Positions 24,801 through 39,800 of a stretch of DNA of 64,000 bases are shown here, one piece after another (within the stretch, counting starts at the first letter, position 1; each line of letters opens with the position of its first letter). The notes below the pieces were generated by a model. That model made no database searches. It was not told the origin of the DNA and saw only the letters and a program-made list of their open reading frames with translations. The stretch spans positions 205,873-269,872 of the forward strand of contig VZSE01008498.1 in NCBI GenBank assembly GCA_013398275.1. Direction: 5' to 3'. A program made the translations under genes and the position numbers. This stretch comes from Promerops cafer (lineage: Eukaryota; Chordata; Aves; Passeriformes; Nectariniidae).

Positions 24801-27800
24801 AAACCATAAAAACTGCATCTGCATTTTAAGTGCCTGTGAAATTTTTCTGTAATTACAGTAGCTGTTTATCTGATTTGCTTTAACTCTTGAGCTCAAAGCA
24901 AAAGATTACATGGTACATATTTTACATATATATAATTTTCAGAACCATTTCCACAGCAGAATACATATGGATTGTCAGAGTGTTGCTACCTCTGAACTAT
25001 CCTTGCTTTAACTTTAGCAGAGGAAGACTCATGTTTTAAGAGCCCAAGTCCTGCTTCTAATGCATGGTGTTGATTCCAGTAGGGATTTCTGCTGTTTAAG
25101 CCATATGGCCAAGTCTGTTAGCTCAGAGGCAGCAACAGACTCATTCTTCATGGGATGTAACCACTACAGAGAGAAAAAGAGGTCACTGTGCATAAGTATC
25201 AGTCACACACACATTAAAAATCAAGTCGCTACATCAACCGCTGAACAAAACGGTGAAACATCATAGAAAATGTTTTGGAAGTAGTATGAAAGTGGTCTGG
25301 GTAGTATGAAAGTTAAACACTGCTGGTATGCAGCCACACAGGAATTGGGGAAAAATCTGCGAAGAGTGCAAGTGGAGTTGGTTAAATACACATGTAGAAT
25401 GCACCAATATTTTATTCTCTTCAAAACCCAGCAAACCTAAAACAACAAAGAATGGGCATATTTACCACCATGGTCCATGGCACCTGCGGGATCCTGGTGT
25501 AGGTCATTGTCATGTAGATGATCAGAAAGAAGACGGTGAGAACCCAGTAAAACACAGCTACAAACATCACCCAGCCAAAGGCTGGATATAGAAAGTATTC
25601 TGTTCCAGCGATCAGGGTCCACACCAGCAGCCCCAATACCTGCAAAAGTTATGGAGAGGAAAGAAAACTGTTACACAGTTCTAGACCTCATACATTCATT
25701 TGAGGCCAAGGGGCGACACCACTGCCGTTCACATGAACCATTCCATGAGCTGAATTGGGATGCTGCACTGGCAAAATACTGATCTGACAAGAAAGAACAT
25801 ATAAAACTGGTTTTACTGTGGCAGGGTGTCACAAAGGGAAAGGCATCTTGTCTGTTGATTTAGCTCAACCTTTAATTGCATAAACCCATACTTGCAGTGG
25901 TTTTACAGCTAGCTCCCAAAAGGATTGATTATTGCAGCTTACTTGCTGATGTGCATGAAGGCAAATACTGCTGTTTGGCTGCCAGCAATGTCACTTCAGA
26001 AACAACAGCCTGTGAAAGACCACTGGGATTTTCAGCTTCTATCTGCCACAGTCACAGGTAACTTACCAGTTGGAGTCGAGCTCAGAATGGTCCACACCTG
26101 CTCTGTGGATTGGCAGGCACCATAGACACAGAACAACTCCTAGACCTTACTGTAAAAGGTTGTAGCACAATATCAACACCACTACAACATATATCTGTAA
26201 CTGGAGAAGAGCAAGTCAGACTGGGAATGTCATTACATTCCACAGTTCTTAAAACCTCTCCCAAGTGACTTCACCCTAAGTAGTAGACAAAGACTCACAC
26301 TCAGGCAAAGTCCTCAAGCAAACCAGTCTGGGGGAGAAACCCTCCCTCCTGATGTGGCAATCTGTTCAGGTCTAAGACACAAAGAAATATGTAAACCAGA
26401 GGTTTTAACATACTCTCTCCATTTTTCTCCAGTGTTAGATGATCTCAAATGCATTAAAAGGAATGAGGAGCAAGCAAAATATAAGTCATATGCCACAGGA
26501 AAAAAAAGTTGTGTGTTTTGCAAGTTGCCCAGCAATTAGAAAAATCTTAACCATAAAAAGAAAGTGATATTTTATACCTTACAAACAAACAAACAAACAA
26601 ACAAACAAACAAACAAACAAAAAAGAGCAAAGCCCACCTCACACATTCTAATAGATTCAGATGTGGGAACAAAAATTCCTGTATCTGCAACAAGGCTTAG
26701 CTCTTTCTGCTATCTGGACTATGGTAAAATTATCTAGCAGTAAGAAACGGAAGGATTACAAAATTAAAGCAAATAGCAACACATTTAGCACATAACATCC
26801 ACAGTTGGACAGCCTGAAGAACCTTCTACCCCAATATTCTATCTCCAGCAGCAGTTAGTACCAGACACCCAAGGAAATACATTACAGAATAGACCATGCA
26901 ACAGTAATATTTCCTTGGACTACCTTCCTCAGCTCTCAGGACTGTGCAGTGAAGTGACCTCCCAAGCTTGTGGTGATATCTCTGTAATCAACAGACCCTG
27001 ACAGCAGGTGATGGTTTTGCTACTGCTTCATTTGCACAAGAGCTGATCCTATTCCCATGCAAGCTGCTGGCCATGGTCACATTTACAGAATTGAACATAC
27101 ATAAAATGTTTAGAGATTTATCATTCATGTTTACGAGACAAAACTATACTGTTAAAGAAAAGTTTCTTGTAACTGGTCCTCCCACCACCTTGCATCTGTT
27201 AATTTTGTCTTCAATTCATCCTTCAAATTGCCACACAAGTGTAATTCAGTCCTCTACCGTGTACTGACAGTAGATTCAATGTATATTATTTGTACATTCA
27301 TCTCCATCTGCATCATGCATACGTAAAAGCACTGCGCAAATGTCTGTTTTATGGTTTCTTTGGAGTTTTCTTTCTCTCTTAACAGAGAAAGCATATGGTC
27401 TGTTGAAGAACATTTTTCCCCCACCGTTTTCACCAATCCACCAATTTCTCTTCATCAGGAAGCTCTAGAACTGGCTCAGACTGGGAGAAAAATTCCTGCT
27501 TTTCGCAGCATACCAGGGGAGGGCAGCATTGCCTAGTGAGAACAGTTCAAATAGAGTTAAGTGGATCCTTTAAAACACACTATTTCCAATGCAAAGTTAT
27601 CGGTTCAGCAATGCTTCCCAGAGTTCATTTTTAGTTCTACTTCCAACAGCATTTTACTAATAGTAGCAATTCAGTTAATAGCACCTCAAATTGCATGAAC
27701 TACCCACAATCAGATAAAAAACAACTCAGTTTTAGTGTAACAAGTGTTTAAAGGCTAAACAATTTTGATAGACTGTTTAGCTAACAAAATACCATTTTCT

Positions 27801-30800
27801 TAGGATACAAAGCTGTTTTTCATTACAACCACCCACTTTAATTTAAATTAATCATCCAGAAATTATAGTGATAAATAATTGATCTCATGCTTGATAAATA
27901 ATTATTAAATCTGAGTGTCTTATAAAATACCAAGAGCAGAAATTTTGAAGGTGAGAAAAAGAAATTAAACATCATTATATACTCTGCTTGTAAGTGTTGG
28001 TTTTTAGAACACTTTTAAATATAGAAGTAGATTTTTCATTAAATGCACAAGACTATGAAAAATTTTTACTACTAAATGCAATAATATTGATAAGGATACC
28101 TCAGCTTATATAATGGATTATTATTTGAAAGAGCAAAAACTTCATGAGCAGCAAATTATTAAAATTAGACAGGAAAATTCTGGGGTTACATGAAACCACT
28201 AATCTTACATTACCACACACTAAAGCTAGAAAGACATTCCCTAGACCACGAGTATTCATGCCGGGCCCTGTTTTTTCCAGTAGTATTCTAACCTGGAGTT
28301 ATCACCCCTCTTTCAAGATAATTTTAATATTTAGGCAGCTGCATACCTCACAAATATTCCAAAGAATTGCTTTTAATCCACGTTTTTAGCTAGCTTGTAT
28401 CAATGGCAGAACAACTCACCCGGGCAATTAAAATGCACCACAGATGTTGCAGATTTATATTCTTAACTGGTTCCTGCATCGTAACTTTGATGGGTTGCAT
28501 ATTAGAGCACATTTGACATTTTCAGTTAGATCCACATACTCTTACAGCATATTACTGGAGCTGACAGGCTAAAATAATATTTCAGATTTCTTGATTAGAC
28601 CTGAAAAGGTCAGATCACCTCACGGTCAACAATTCACTCCGTGTAGTTAAATGATATGGCAAATGGTTTCGCTGCATATGTAAACATATGCAATAAATTG
28701 ATTTAAAGTTCACACTGGCCGTCAGCATCTACAAAATAACTCAGGAGCCAAAGGAATACAGACATCTAGACAAGCCTTCCGTGATTAGCTGGTATTCTCA
28801 GCATGTTAAATACCAAGATTGCTTCTGCGGTGTTAAACGCCTGCCTCGTAATTTTCTGACTGTCCCTTACATGACAGATTTGCTGTTCAACAGATCAGTA
28901 CAAACTGGGTGACACTCCTGTATCTGCTGGAGCTGAGAATGCCACTTCTCCTACTGGTTTGGTATCACACCTTCCCGCTGGGGAAAAACTGGACTATATT
29001 CAAATGTCATCCCAATGAGCATCCAGCGTACAGACTCTGGCAAGTGAGTGATAGGAAAGCAATACTGGAAAGCCAGGATCAGCAACAGCTGGGGAGTGCC
29101 TGCAGTAATTCAGCGAGCACAGACGGTGCACAGCCACCTTCACTGCTCCAGGTCAGCTCAAAGACAAGGGAGAAAGCTCCACCCAGGAACTGGGAAAGGC
29201 CCGTATCTCATTACGACCAGGTAGGCTAGAGTGTATTAGTAATAGCTAAGTGTTTGATTTTAATTTTTATGAGCAGGTCAGAATATGCTTAATTAGAATT
29301 ACAGGAATATACTGCTATCCTGGAAAAAATGAGCCCAAGAAAGGGGGAGGGAAAGGCATCAAGAAGGCCCAAGAAAATAATGCTTCTGGTAACAGATGAG
29401 AGGGGATGCTGAGTCCTAAGGCTACAAGGGCTCCACCAACCGGGTCCATTTTTTCAAGTCAGATGGGAATAGGAATTTCAGTGCAAGATAAAGGCAAGCA
29501 GTTTTCTGTTGTTTATGGCAGGGTCTGATTTCAACTCAGACATCTATTTTGTGGTCATTTGGCTGCCGCCTGATCAGATACCTCCATTACTAAAATGCAT
29601 TAATATGTCAAATGCACTATTGCATACTTCAGCAGTTGGCAGATACCATAAAAAGGAAGTAACTTGGTAGCAAAGTCCAACATTATTGAGTGTGCAGGTT
29701 TAAAATTAGATGCTTAATTACATATTCAAGCCCTTAAATAAATGCCATAATTCTTCTGCAGTGTTGAGAACTTCAAAAGTATCAGATTTAGTCACTTAAA
29801 AATAAAAGAGGGCTTTGTTGTTAGTGCATGAGACACTTCTTGTCTCGTGTCACAAGTCAGCAGGTATAAAAGCAGGTGTGAGCTTGAATCTGTGTATCCA
29901 GTTTTGCTTTTTAAAGCAGCTTAAAAACTGCAAAAGAAAATTTGTACTTGCAACCTGCATTTAAAAAGGCTATGATGTAACAACTCCTTTCCAGTGATGC
30001 CAGGCTTTGGAATTCTCCAGCATTTCTGTTGAGTGTTCAAATCAGCAATACGGTTAAAAATGTGTATATATCCTTTCCACAGTAAAAGAAGTCTCATTGT
30101 AGCAGAACTGACAGGAAGAAAAACCCGAGGCTCACCTATTAAAATTGGCATATTTGCCAGAAGCTTTTTCTATCTTTTATCCAAGAGATGCTTCCTGCGA
30201 CCGTAAGCACTGCAGGATTTATATGCAGTTGCTACTGGCACAGATGAAAAGGATGGCAGATGGATATTAGAAGAGTTGTGCATTTGCAGCACAAATTGCC
30301 ACCTAAACATGGACAGCATCCAGCAAGGAGAAAGCAAGACATCTTGCCTCTTCTTCCTAGCAAAGGAGATTTATGAGTAGAAGACAGAGAGACCATTCTA
30401 AATTATTGCACATCATTATTTCATTACTAAATCACAAGTTAGGAGCTACCTTAGCAGCAGCACAAGCAGCCTGTGAATGTGTCAACCTCCATCCTTTTCT
30501 CCCTTGGCTTCATATCAGGATGGTGCTGATGGTGTGGTTTTTAAGGAGAAAAAAAAAGAGTGAGAAAAAGAGAATTCTCCCTCTACTGTTCCTGTAAAAC
30601 ATGTTCAGGACAGTCAGTCATAGGAACAGGCAGATTTAATTGTATTATTTCCAGCTGTCTTTATTTTACAGATATATTGATTTATTTGCAGATTATTTAC
30701 AGATACAGAATTACTTTTTTAAAAATGTTTTTCCAGCTCAGGCTAAATGGAGTAAAAGTTTGCGCTGCACTTTAAAAGCGTCTTTAAATCAGAATTTTTG

Positions 30801-33800
30801 AGCTCTCATACATCATCCATGAAGTGACATAAAACAATTCTGCCTTCTGCCACTAGAGCGAGCACAATCATTGCTTTTTTTCTTTAGGAAAGGGGCACTT
30901 TGCCCAGCAGTAACATCAGGGCAATTTCCATTCAATTAAACCCCTGCAAATCGAAAAGGGCCACTCAAAATAAGCAAGACATACATGCATATATATATAT
31001 ATNTTTCACTTGGGTAATTCCGAATTTGAGTGTCTTCCCAAAGCAACTTTAACAGCTTCACTTCCATACCAGGTACAACAGCAACATCAACTGTAGGTTT
31101 ATCCATGAACTAGTCAAAATAAGAACACTTGATGTGTTTTACTTAAGAAAAAAAAAAAGTATAAGAAAAAATAAGGTGAAAGCCTATAATTACTGGATAA
31201 ATCAAACATCAATCCAGACTAAAATACAAAACATACAAATCTTATTTCTGATGCAGTCAGAGAAAAGGTGATGAGAATGTTTTCAAATGGAAAGATTCAA
31301 ACTTAAAATATTTCTATTGACACTGAGTAAAGATGCAAAGATGAGGAAATTCAAAAATGTTTTTCAGCTACAGTTTTTAGAGATATAAGAACCTCACCTA
31401 AGTGTCTTTGAAATTTCAAGGGCCATGTGAATGTACTCTGCAATAATCTAATCAATACATTGCCTTACCCTACTGCTTCTCTTTCCCAGTCTCAAACATT
31501 TTTTTTCAAGCACCAAACATTACAATGAGCTGACATCAGCCACTCAATAGTGTCCCCTCCTCATTTGATTTTTCAGCACTTTGCCTTGCTAGAAAAAAAA
31601 TTTTAAATCCACAGTGCTTGCAGAAGCATGCCAGTGGTCATAGTGGACATATCAACTTTATAGTTTGCACAGTACAACCCTTAGCATCAAACTTAAGCAG
31701 CAGCTACAGGTCTCAAGTCTCTCCTAGCTTTGAAAACACTACTGCCTAATAAAAGTCCTAAAATCAGTCTCTTCTACTTTCCCAGAATTTCTAAGAATTG
31801 CCTGAATACCTGTTTAATTACTTTCAAGCAGCCAGTTTCAGTGTTGAATCTTCCCACCAGTCTTCAAAAGGTCTGTCATGCCCTTGGCTCTGCGGCAGCA
31901 CCAGCACACCCCCCTCACTACAGGTTCAGTGGGCTTGAAATAGTGGCAGTGCCGACCATCGCTTCAGAGAACCACCCCCTCCCTCCCCCGAGCTGCTCTT
32001 TAGGACAGATTTCCTAAGAAAGAAAACTGCTGGAAGCAGCACGTGCCAAAATATGTTCCAGAAGTATGCCTTCATCAAAGACTGAACTCTCTTACCCCAG
32101 AGTTTAGTCCAAATCCTATGACATGTCAGAAAACCTCCTGACCCAGGACTGAAATGGGTCAAAGCCTTCTGGCAGACACTTCATTCAATAGGGAACACAC
32201 CTATTCCGGAATGAGACTTCAGACAAAGCCCTTCAAGGGCTGACGGACCTCTGCTGCCTTTCCCACAGCTCCACAAAGCAGGGAAGTCCTCCCACACCTA
32301 CCCCAAACTCCCCCAGAAAGAGTCCAGGAGCACCTTTGCCTAAAAAACTGGGGACCAGACCTCCTCAAGTGTGAGCCAGTAAAGAAAGTCCAGCCCCGGT
32401 GTTCAGATCGTGACGCTCATTATCCAGACCAGCCATGCAGTGAGGCTGCACTGAACCAGCCACGGCATGTGTAAATAAGGGTATCGGCTTGCACTGCCAA
32501 AAGGAGCCACACTGGGAGGCAGAGCCGGCACTCAGGAGTGCCCATCAAACTATAAAGTCTCATTGAGAAGAGCGGAGAGAGGGAGGTGTGCAACTGAGAA
32601 ACTTTTTTTTCTGATCAGAATAGGCACTGCCCAGGCATAAAGACAACAGAACCTGGGCAAAATGCAGCAGCACAACCCAATTTCATAGCACCCTAGTAAT
32701 CCACCACCTGCAAAAAAGGTGTAAATCACAAAGGGACTTCTCTACTGCAGGCCATGCATGAGGAGCCTTCTGTGATACGGTGCTCCGGATCACTGCATCT
32801 GGCATCCCAGAAAAATAACTCAGGGGTGGGAGTCAGAAAGGAAATCATGCTGTCCATGCCAGCAGCATATTACAGGTCGCCTCACCTGAGAAATATGCAT
32901 GGAATGTGTGAGACCAGAGATAACACCAGAAACACAGTAAATTTAAGGAGGTATCTTATATTAAAAAAGCAAGAGATGCTTTCTGGGAAACACAGACATA
33001 CCATATCAAAATTATGAAATCACTACAACAGATTTCTTACAGTTTCTCAGGACGTTCTATTAATAACTAGAGGCAAAGTAGTGGATATTCAGAAGGTAAA
33101 TAAGAAATAAGAGTTTGTTCAGGTTGTAAATTTTGTTCATGTCATGAAAATGTTACAATGGAAGATTAGAAACCCTTAGGAAAAAAGTAAAAGCAATAAA
33201 AACTTCTACCAAGGAGAAAATATCAGAGTGCTTTATAAATCAAAGGTGTACCCACACATTGAGTATGTTCTGCTCACTCCTCCCTTCCACGTACAAAATG
33301 ATTCAGTTGGATTATGCAAGGCACAGAGAACAGCTCCTACAGAAAAAGAAAGCTAAAGCTGGGAAAAAAGACAGATCCAATTTTCTGTTGAAGACTGAAG
33401 GAGGGTATGACAGAAGTCTGCAGAATCTCAGGTGGCATAAAGAGGGGAGTGAGGAGTAGATCAGGACTTGCGACACAAGAAGCACCCTGCTAAATTATCA
33501 CACAAAAAGATGAAAAGCTAACAGAATGAAATGGTCTTTAAAAACCAAACAAAATCAAAAAGAAGGAAAAAACCCACAGTAAATAACCAAATCACAGAAT
33601 GCCATAGGAAATACCACACACACTCCGGGTCAGCCCTGTCTGTATGTATTATATACATACATGACAGTCAGGATAGTCAGCAATTTCCAGCTGGAAATTC
33701 CTAAACGTGCAGTTTGCTAGAAGTTAGAAAATCATAACAGAGAAGAAAAGCTTGCAGTACGTGCTCCTTCTCACACTCCTCCCTAAGTTTTCAGTATCAG

Positions 33801-36800
33801 TGACTACTAGAGACTGAGCTAAACAGACCACTGACCAGATCCATTACTTCTGGTTTTAACTTGCCTTCCTTTCCTGCAAAAAACCCTGGCAATCACGGAC
33901 TGGAAGATGTAAAAGTGTTAATAGAATAGGATGAGATGCCACATCAAAATATCATTTATTTCTAAAGTAGAATTACAAGAAATAATCTCAAGCAACTGTG
34001 AAGAATCTGGCTTGAATTATATCATCATGAAATTTATCTTCTCAATAGACTGGAGGTTGATCATTAACAGACCATTAAAATGTGTACAAAGCATAAAGAT
34101 TGGTCCTTGTCCCAGGGCACTTTCCACATTAAATGCTCTGGACTTTGAGGGCTGCATTCAGGAGCACAGTGCTGCTTACCCAGGCCTGTAAATTCTAACT
34201 CAGTCTTGTGTTTTGCCTGAGCATCTGCACACACAGAGTCATTTATATAGGTTACTGCACACTATGCATACATTAACTTGGTATCACAGTGCTACTCATC
34301 ATTTCATCTACAAAGAGGCAGCAGAAGACAGCCTTGTCTGTGCCCATCACGTTCTATAGGCTGAAAGAAGTGCCTTGATGCAGAATACAGTGGGATGGGC
34401 AGCCAGGAGAAAGACCTGCAAGCTCAGAGCTGCTGCAGCTGACTGGGACCACACTGGTTACTGCTATCAGTGACTCCATCGGGGCCACAGTGTAATGTAA
34501 AAATACAGAGGGGTGGTACAAAATTCTACTGGAGACAAGCAGCCTGGCCTAAGCAGCACTTACTCATCTCTCTGGAAGGGCACCCGGTGACACAGTGCAA
34601 GGCAATGACCTCCACAGTGCTCAGTCTCTAAAGGTCGACAAGAGCATCCAAACACCAAGGAGAGGAGACTGCCTGGCCTCTTGTCTAACAATCCCAAGGG
34701 ATGCTACTGAAAGGAATGCTGCTGCCACTCCCTTTTCCTTCCACTTCAGCAAGGCCTGGCTGTGGCAGGGGTTTCTCCCACCACCTAGAATTTCCTAGAG
34801 AGAAACACCGTGATATTGTGCACAAATGCTTGTTGATTCCAAATTCACTGCCTCCTCCCAGCCCTGTCAGGAAACCGTGAAGTGGTACTGCTACAGCAAA
34901 CACTGCAGTATCATGGAGCTGGGAATTACTCACTGGAATTGCTGCTACATTTTGCCCTTCAGCAGCACAGAAAGGAGAATGTAAAGTAATAGCACATTAG
35001 AATCAAATACAAAATAATCTGCCTTTTCAGTTACTTTCAGAGCAAATTTTCATTTAACCATGCCTTCAAGTATGGATTTTAAAGCAGACAATTGCAAAGC
35101 AAAATAGTCACACAGAGACACATGAGGCACAGGATATGTATTTCTTTGGCTGCTTTTGTGCAGCCTCTAGAGGCGATGGATTTTTGAAGAAAAACTTGAA
35201 GATTGGGTACGAACACCTTCAGATTTAAAAGCAGCAATTAAATTCCATATTCCAATAATTTTTCCGTTTCAAAAGCCTGCTTATAAATCAAGATTGGTGA
35301 AACTACAAGGCTGAATGATTTTTTATTTAACATTCAAATATTAGTACATTTTGGAGTTCTGAGTAGAAGCTGTAACTGATTTCTTTGAGAATTAACACTC
35401 AAGTTAGTCCTCTAAACAGTCCTGTCCCCATACAGGCAGTAAAGAAGTAAAAATAAATCCTATGTGACCCACATGAGATGCAGGGGCAATTTACTGAGTT
35501 GATTTGTGAGGAGAGCTATCATGGCACTCATACAATGCCATATGATTTAATTGATTGAAATTTTAGATCTTCATACTCTAAAATTATGTGTAGATTTGAG
35601 AGCTCACATTAGTCAGGAACAACAGCTACTTGGTGGAAGAAGTTAAAAGAGCTTGCAGTGCTTCTTTGAGGCAATTTAAATTTAAAAAAAAATGGAAAAC
35701 AACATCGGCAGGTTTTTTGAATTCTTGTTTTGAGACATGAAGCTGAGATTTGGATAAAGTAAGAAGCTTCCTCACATTCACCAAGAATGTCAGTTGATGA
35801 TGAATTTCACATCTCTTCTCAAGACAGAAAGGACTTCCAGAGTGCAGCTGCAGTTTAACTCTGGGATAGGGTTGCTCCCTTCCAGCTCAGGAGCTTGGGT
35901 GGGGCAGACAAAAAGCTCATATTCCTTTTCCTTTACAGTGACTGGTTCACAAACACATGAGAGTTTTCCTGAGAAGGACCACGGGCTTTCAAGCCAAGTA
36001 GTAGAGGCATATTTCTGGAGGTGAAGACCACAGTATAGCCCTTAAGCTCTGAATACTATTTCTCCTTTATAAAGCACGTACACAAATTAAATGTGCAGGC
36101 TTAACCTGCTATGTTCACTGAATACAATGTTTGTTTCTGGCTTTTGGGAAGTGCATTGTGAGGAAACGATTGTCCTTGTACAGGAAAACTAGAAAAAAAT
36201 GCAGTAATCTCTAACTGTCTGTAATCTCATTTTACTTTTTCTTTTGTTATTTAAACTGGAAAAGGGCAGAAGCAGATTCTGAGTTCAAAAGATACAGGGC
36301 CATTTGTGTCTGTCTGTACATGTCTTCCCCAATGTGGCTATTTACTATTTTTTTTTTTATTACTACAACTACTACTGTTTCTTAATGGAGCATGACGGCA
36401 GGAAGGATTTGTTCTTTTGATCTAATAAAATCACATACATGAAAAGTTTTCCTCAACCTTGATATTGCCTCTTCTATCGACATACAAACTCTTCCTTTGA
36501 AAGAAGTTTTTCTTCCTTCTTCCCATCTTCCCTGAAGGGATATAGTTCCCAAGGGTAGAAAAATACCAGCTTCTCAATAAATGGCAATGATTTTCTAAGT
36601 TACTTTTAACATTTGGTGCATGTGTGCATGTGAAATACACACTCGCAAAAAAAAAAAAGTCATTTTGCCATCATTTGTACATTAATAAGGTGAACTATTT
36701 TTAAAAGAGAATTCCTAACCATGGCTAGCTATGAATTATGACTGATTATTTATGTAGTTCACTTTGTTTAAATGGTGTCTACAAGAGAACAATGCTGTAT

Positions 36801-39800
36801 ACAGCTGCTTTATTAATAATGTCACTGGCTCTTTGTTGCTATTTTTACATCTCCATCTTCCTGTTAGGCCATGTAGATAGAGATGCCTATAATAAGAGGG
36901 CATGCAGCATTGTTTCACAAGTCTTAGCTGCTACATTTAAATAGGAAGCTTATTACTTCTTTGGGAATAACTTTTATTTTGCCCTATAGTTAAGATACAA
37001 AGTCAAAAAGCAATGATGCATATGATGCATATGATGCATATGATGCATATGATGCAATGGAAAATTCAAAGGCAGTATCTGCTATGAAAATCTATTGCTG
37101 CATTCTTCATCCATTTAAACAGGAGGAAATCCTTAACTGCTCATTCAAAAAAACCTTTAGATTGAAATTATCTTTTAATTTCCACAGTTGAAAACCACAA
37201 AATTGATTTTGTACAATACAGAATTTTTCTTGCTGTGATACAGAACCTTCTAGTCATCAAAAGTTGAAACAATTCCCCTTGCCTAACAAACAGAGGAGAA
37301 AATAAGATGAGAAAAAGATAAGGAGTCTGCATTCAGATCTGTTGTTGTCTGCCTATTCAGAAGCTTATTTTATCTCTTGACTACTACTATATTGAATCCC
37401 AGGTATAATAATCTAATTCATGTTTTTAGGTAAAGATTAAGGATTTTACAAAGACTGATCCACATGTTGTAGAAGCACCTGAATGAAAAATCCTTTTCCT
37501 TCTCTGGCAAAATTGCTTTCTTTCCTAAGTACACTTTGCAATAACAACACAGAAGAACTGTATGCCTATAAATATTTAACACTTGCATATGCCATTCTGG
37601 AGGCATTTGTGTTCAAAGACTTCGCTGTCAGAAAGGACCATTTTGGCCATGTTGCCAATGACATAAAGATTTCCACTTAATTCATGCTTTTTGGAAAGAG
37701 ATGACACCTTGGCATAGAGGTTGCAATAATAAAATTCATTTTGTCTCTAAAAAAAGGTGCTGTAATGTCTACTGCTTTCATTGGTGAAAAACCCCAGCCC
37801 TACTTCTCATCTGAATTTTTCTGAAGTCAATTTCAAGTCATGTCCTTTTCCAAAATGTCCATCTGTCACCAATATATCAAAGATAACTTTGAACTAAGAG
37901 CCATATTCAAAATTGTTGACAAGACACAACTGAACAAGAGATAATCACAAATACTGGCATTGCTTCTGGCAACAATCTACATTGGGTTTTTAAATTCTGC
38001 TTTATCTTTCCCTTTTTTCTTTTTGTGGTAGTAGTAGAAAGAGTTGATTTTGACGGAATCAAGAACAAATCCAGAATTAAGTTTTCAACAGAGGCCTATT
38101 TAAGGCTTGTTACCACTGTTCCACATTTAATGCTTTGCAGAGATGTTTAGGGTACTAAAGCAACTTTAGGATGAAGAATTATATGCAAGTGAAAATATTA
38201 ATGCCAAATGAAAAAAAATTAATTGGCCAAACAAGTAAAACAACTCTACACATCAGTCACGCTTCTAGAGAATTCCTTTTTCTCAAGCTCCATAACTTTA
38301 TTTTCAAGGTTCTGAAGAAAAAAAGCCCACAAGCCGGAAGGACTTCCCACAGCCTGTCTGCTCTCCATAATAAATACTCAAGCAGTGCATGCAGCATAAA
38401 AGAACAAAGTAAAAAGGTCTGTGGGATACCTGACACTGGAAATTCAAACGACCAGAGTCATAAATAAAGTATACATGCCTGTGTGTGAGGCAGGGTATAA
38501 TGTTCTCCAACTGCTTCAATGGGCCTTGTGTAAACAAAGAACAGAACAACTGGTGACAAATGTCAGCTTTCTAGTGCAAGAAAAAAAGTCTCCAATCAAG
38601 GGGAAAAAAACCCCTCAATCCATTGGCTTATCCAGATTTAAATATGTAAGCAGAAATGATTTTATGTCCCTCAGATGTTTGCTCTGCTTTTGAGCCAGAG
38701 GTTAATGCCCTGCAAGGGTGACTGCAGACAACGCTGCTCCTCAATCACTGCACTCTAATGCTCAGTGTATTTGAGGTAAACAAATCACTGGTTTGTGGTA
38801 ACACCATAGGCTAGAATGTGAACTGCAGTGAACAGCAAGGCATGGAGACCGTGTCAGCTGTCTGCATTTATGAGCTATCAGCCTGAAACCAGAACTTCTG
38901 TATTTGTCTCCTGTAATGCATAAACACAGAAATGCCAACAGCTGCTGCTCTCACTGCATTCACTCATGCTTCAGTGTCCCCACAATACAGCTAATATATT
39001 TTGGGTTTTCAAGAATTTTTGATTCCATTTCTCCTCTAAATCTGATTTCACAATACAGCTCACAGATGTCAGAATGGCTACAAACTACAGGGATTACTGT
39101 GGATTAGTGAATCTTGCATGCCTGAAAGTGTTTAGAGCAATTACACCTCTCAGTGGGAAGGTATTTCCCACACATTCTCCTTCCAGCTCCTCTCTCAGCA
39201 GGGCAGTTTCCTCTGGGAGACAAGCATGTTGTTAGACTGAAAGCTGGTACAACCCCAAACATATCTAGCAAAGTGTGCCCACAGTCCTAGCCAAGGCTAG
39301 AACTTGGTTCTAAATTTCAGGGAAATCTCCTCAGCACGGCATCAAACTACTGGACAGAGATAGCCCTGCTTGCTGTCCATCCCATCCAGCCTCCAGCCAT
39401 CCCCTGCACTACTGAAGCCGAGTGAGCAGACCAGCACACCAGCTCTGTCTCAGAGCAGTTTCATGCACAGACCGAGCTGTGAGAAGGGAGGACAAGGCTC
39501 CCACAGCATCGACCACTGGCTGACGAGAAAGGCAGATAGATAAGTGGAGGGCAGTCACCTTGTCAGCCTCCACCACCAAACACTTTATGAGTCAACCACC
39601 TCTGCTGCGCTCAGGTCACAGCTCCGCACGGCTCGAGCTGAGGGGAGCTGTGACTGGGTCAGCTGCTGGCTCAGTGCAGGCAGCTGAAAGTACCAATATC
39701 CAAAAATGCAGCCACTGGCTTTGTCGAAGGCTGCCTGCATCTGAGCTGCAATTTATGAGCAGCAAGTGATGCAGCACACATGCCAAGGTTATGAGGAGGA

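Noticed and set aside
28909..29229. 106-codon plus-strand frame antisense to CMTM8
   Set aside because: Length is within chance for the window, with no recognised domain or splice signals.
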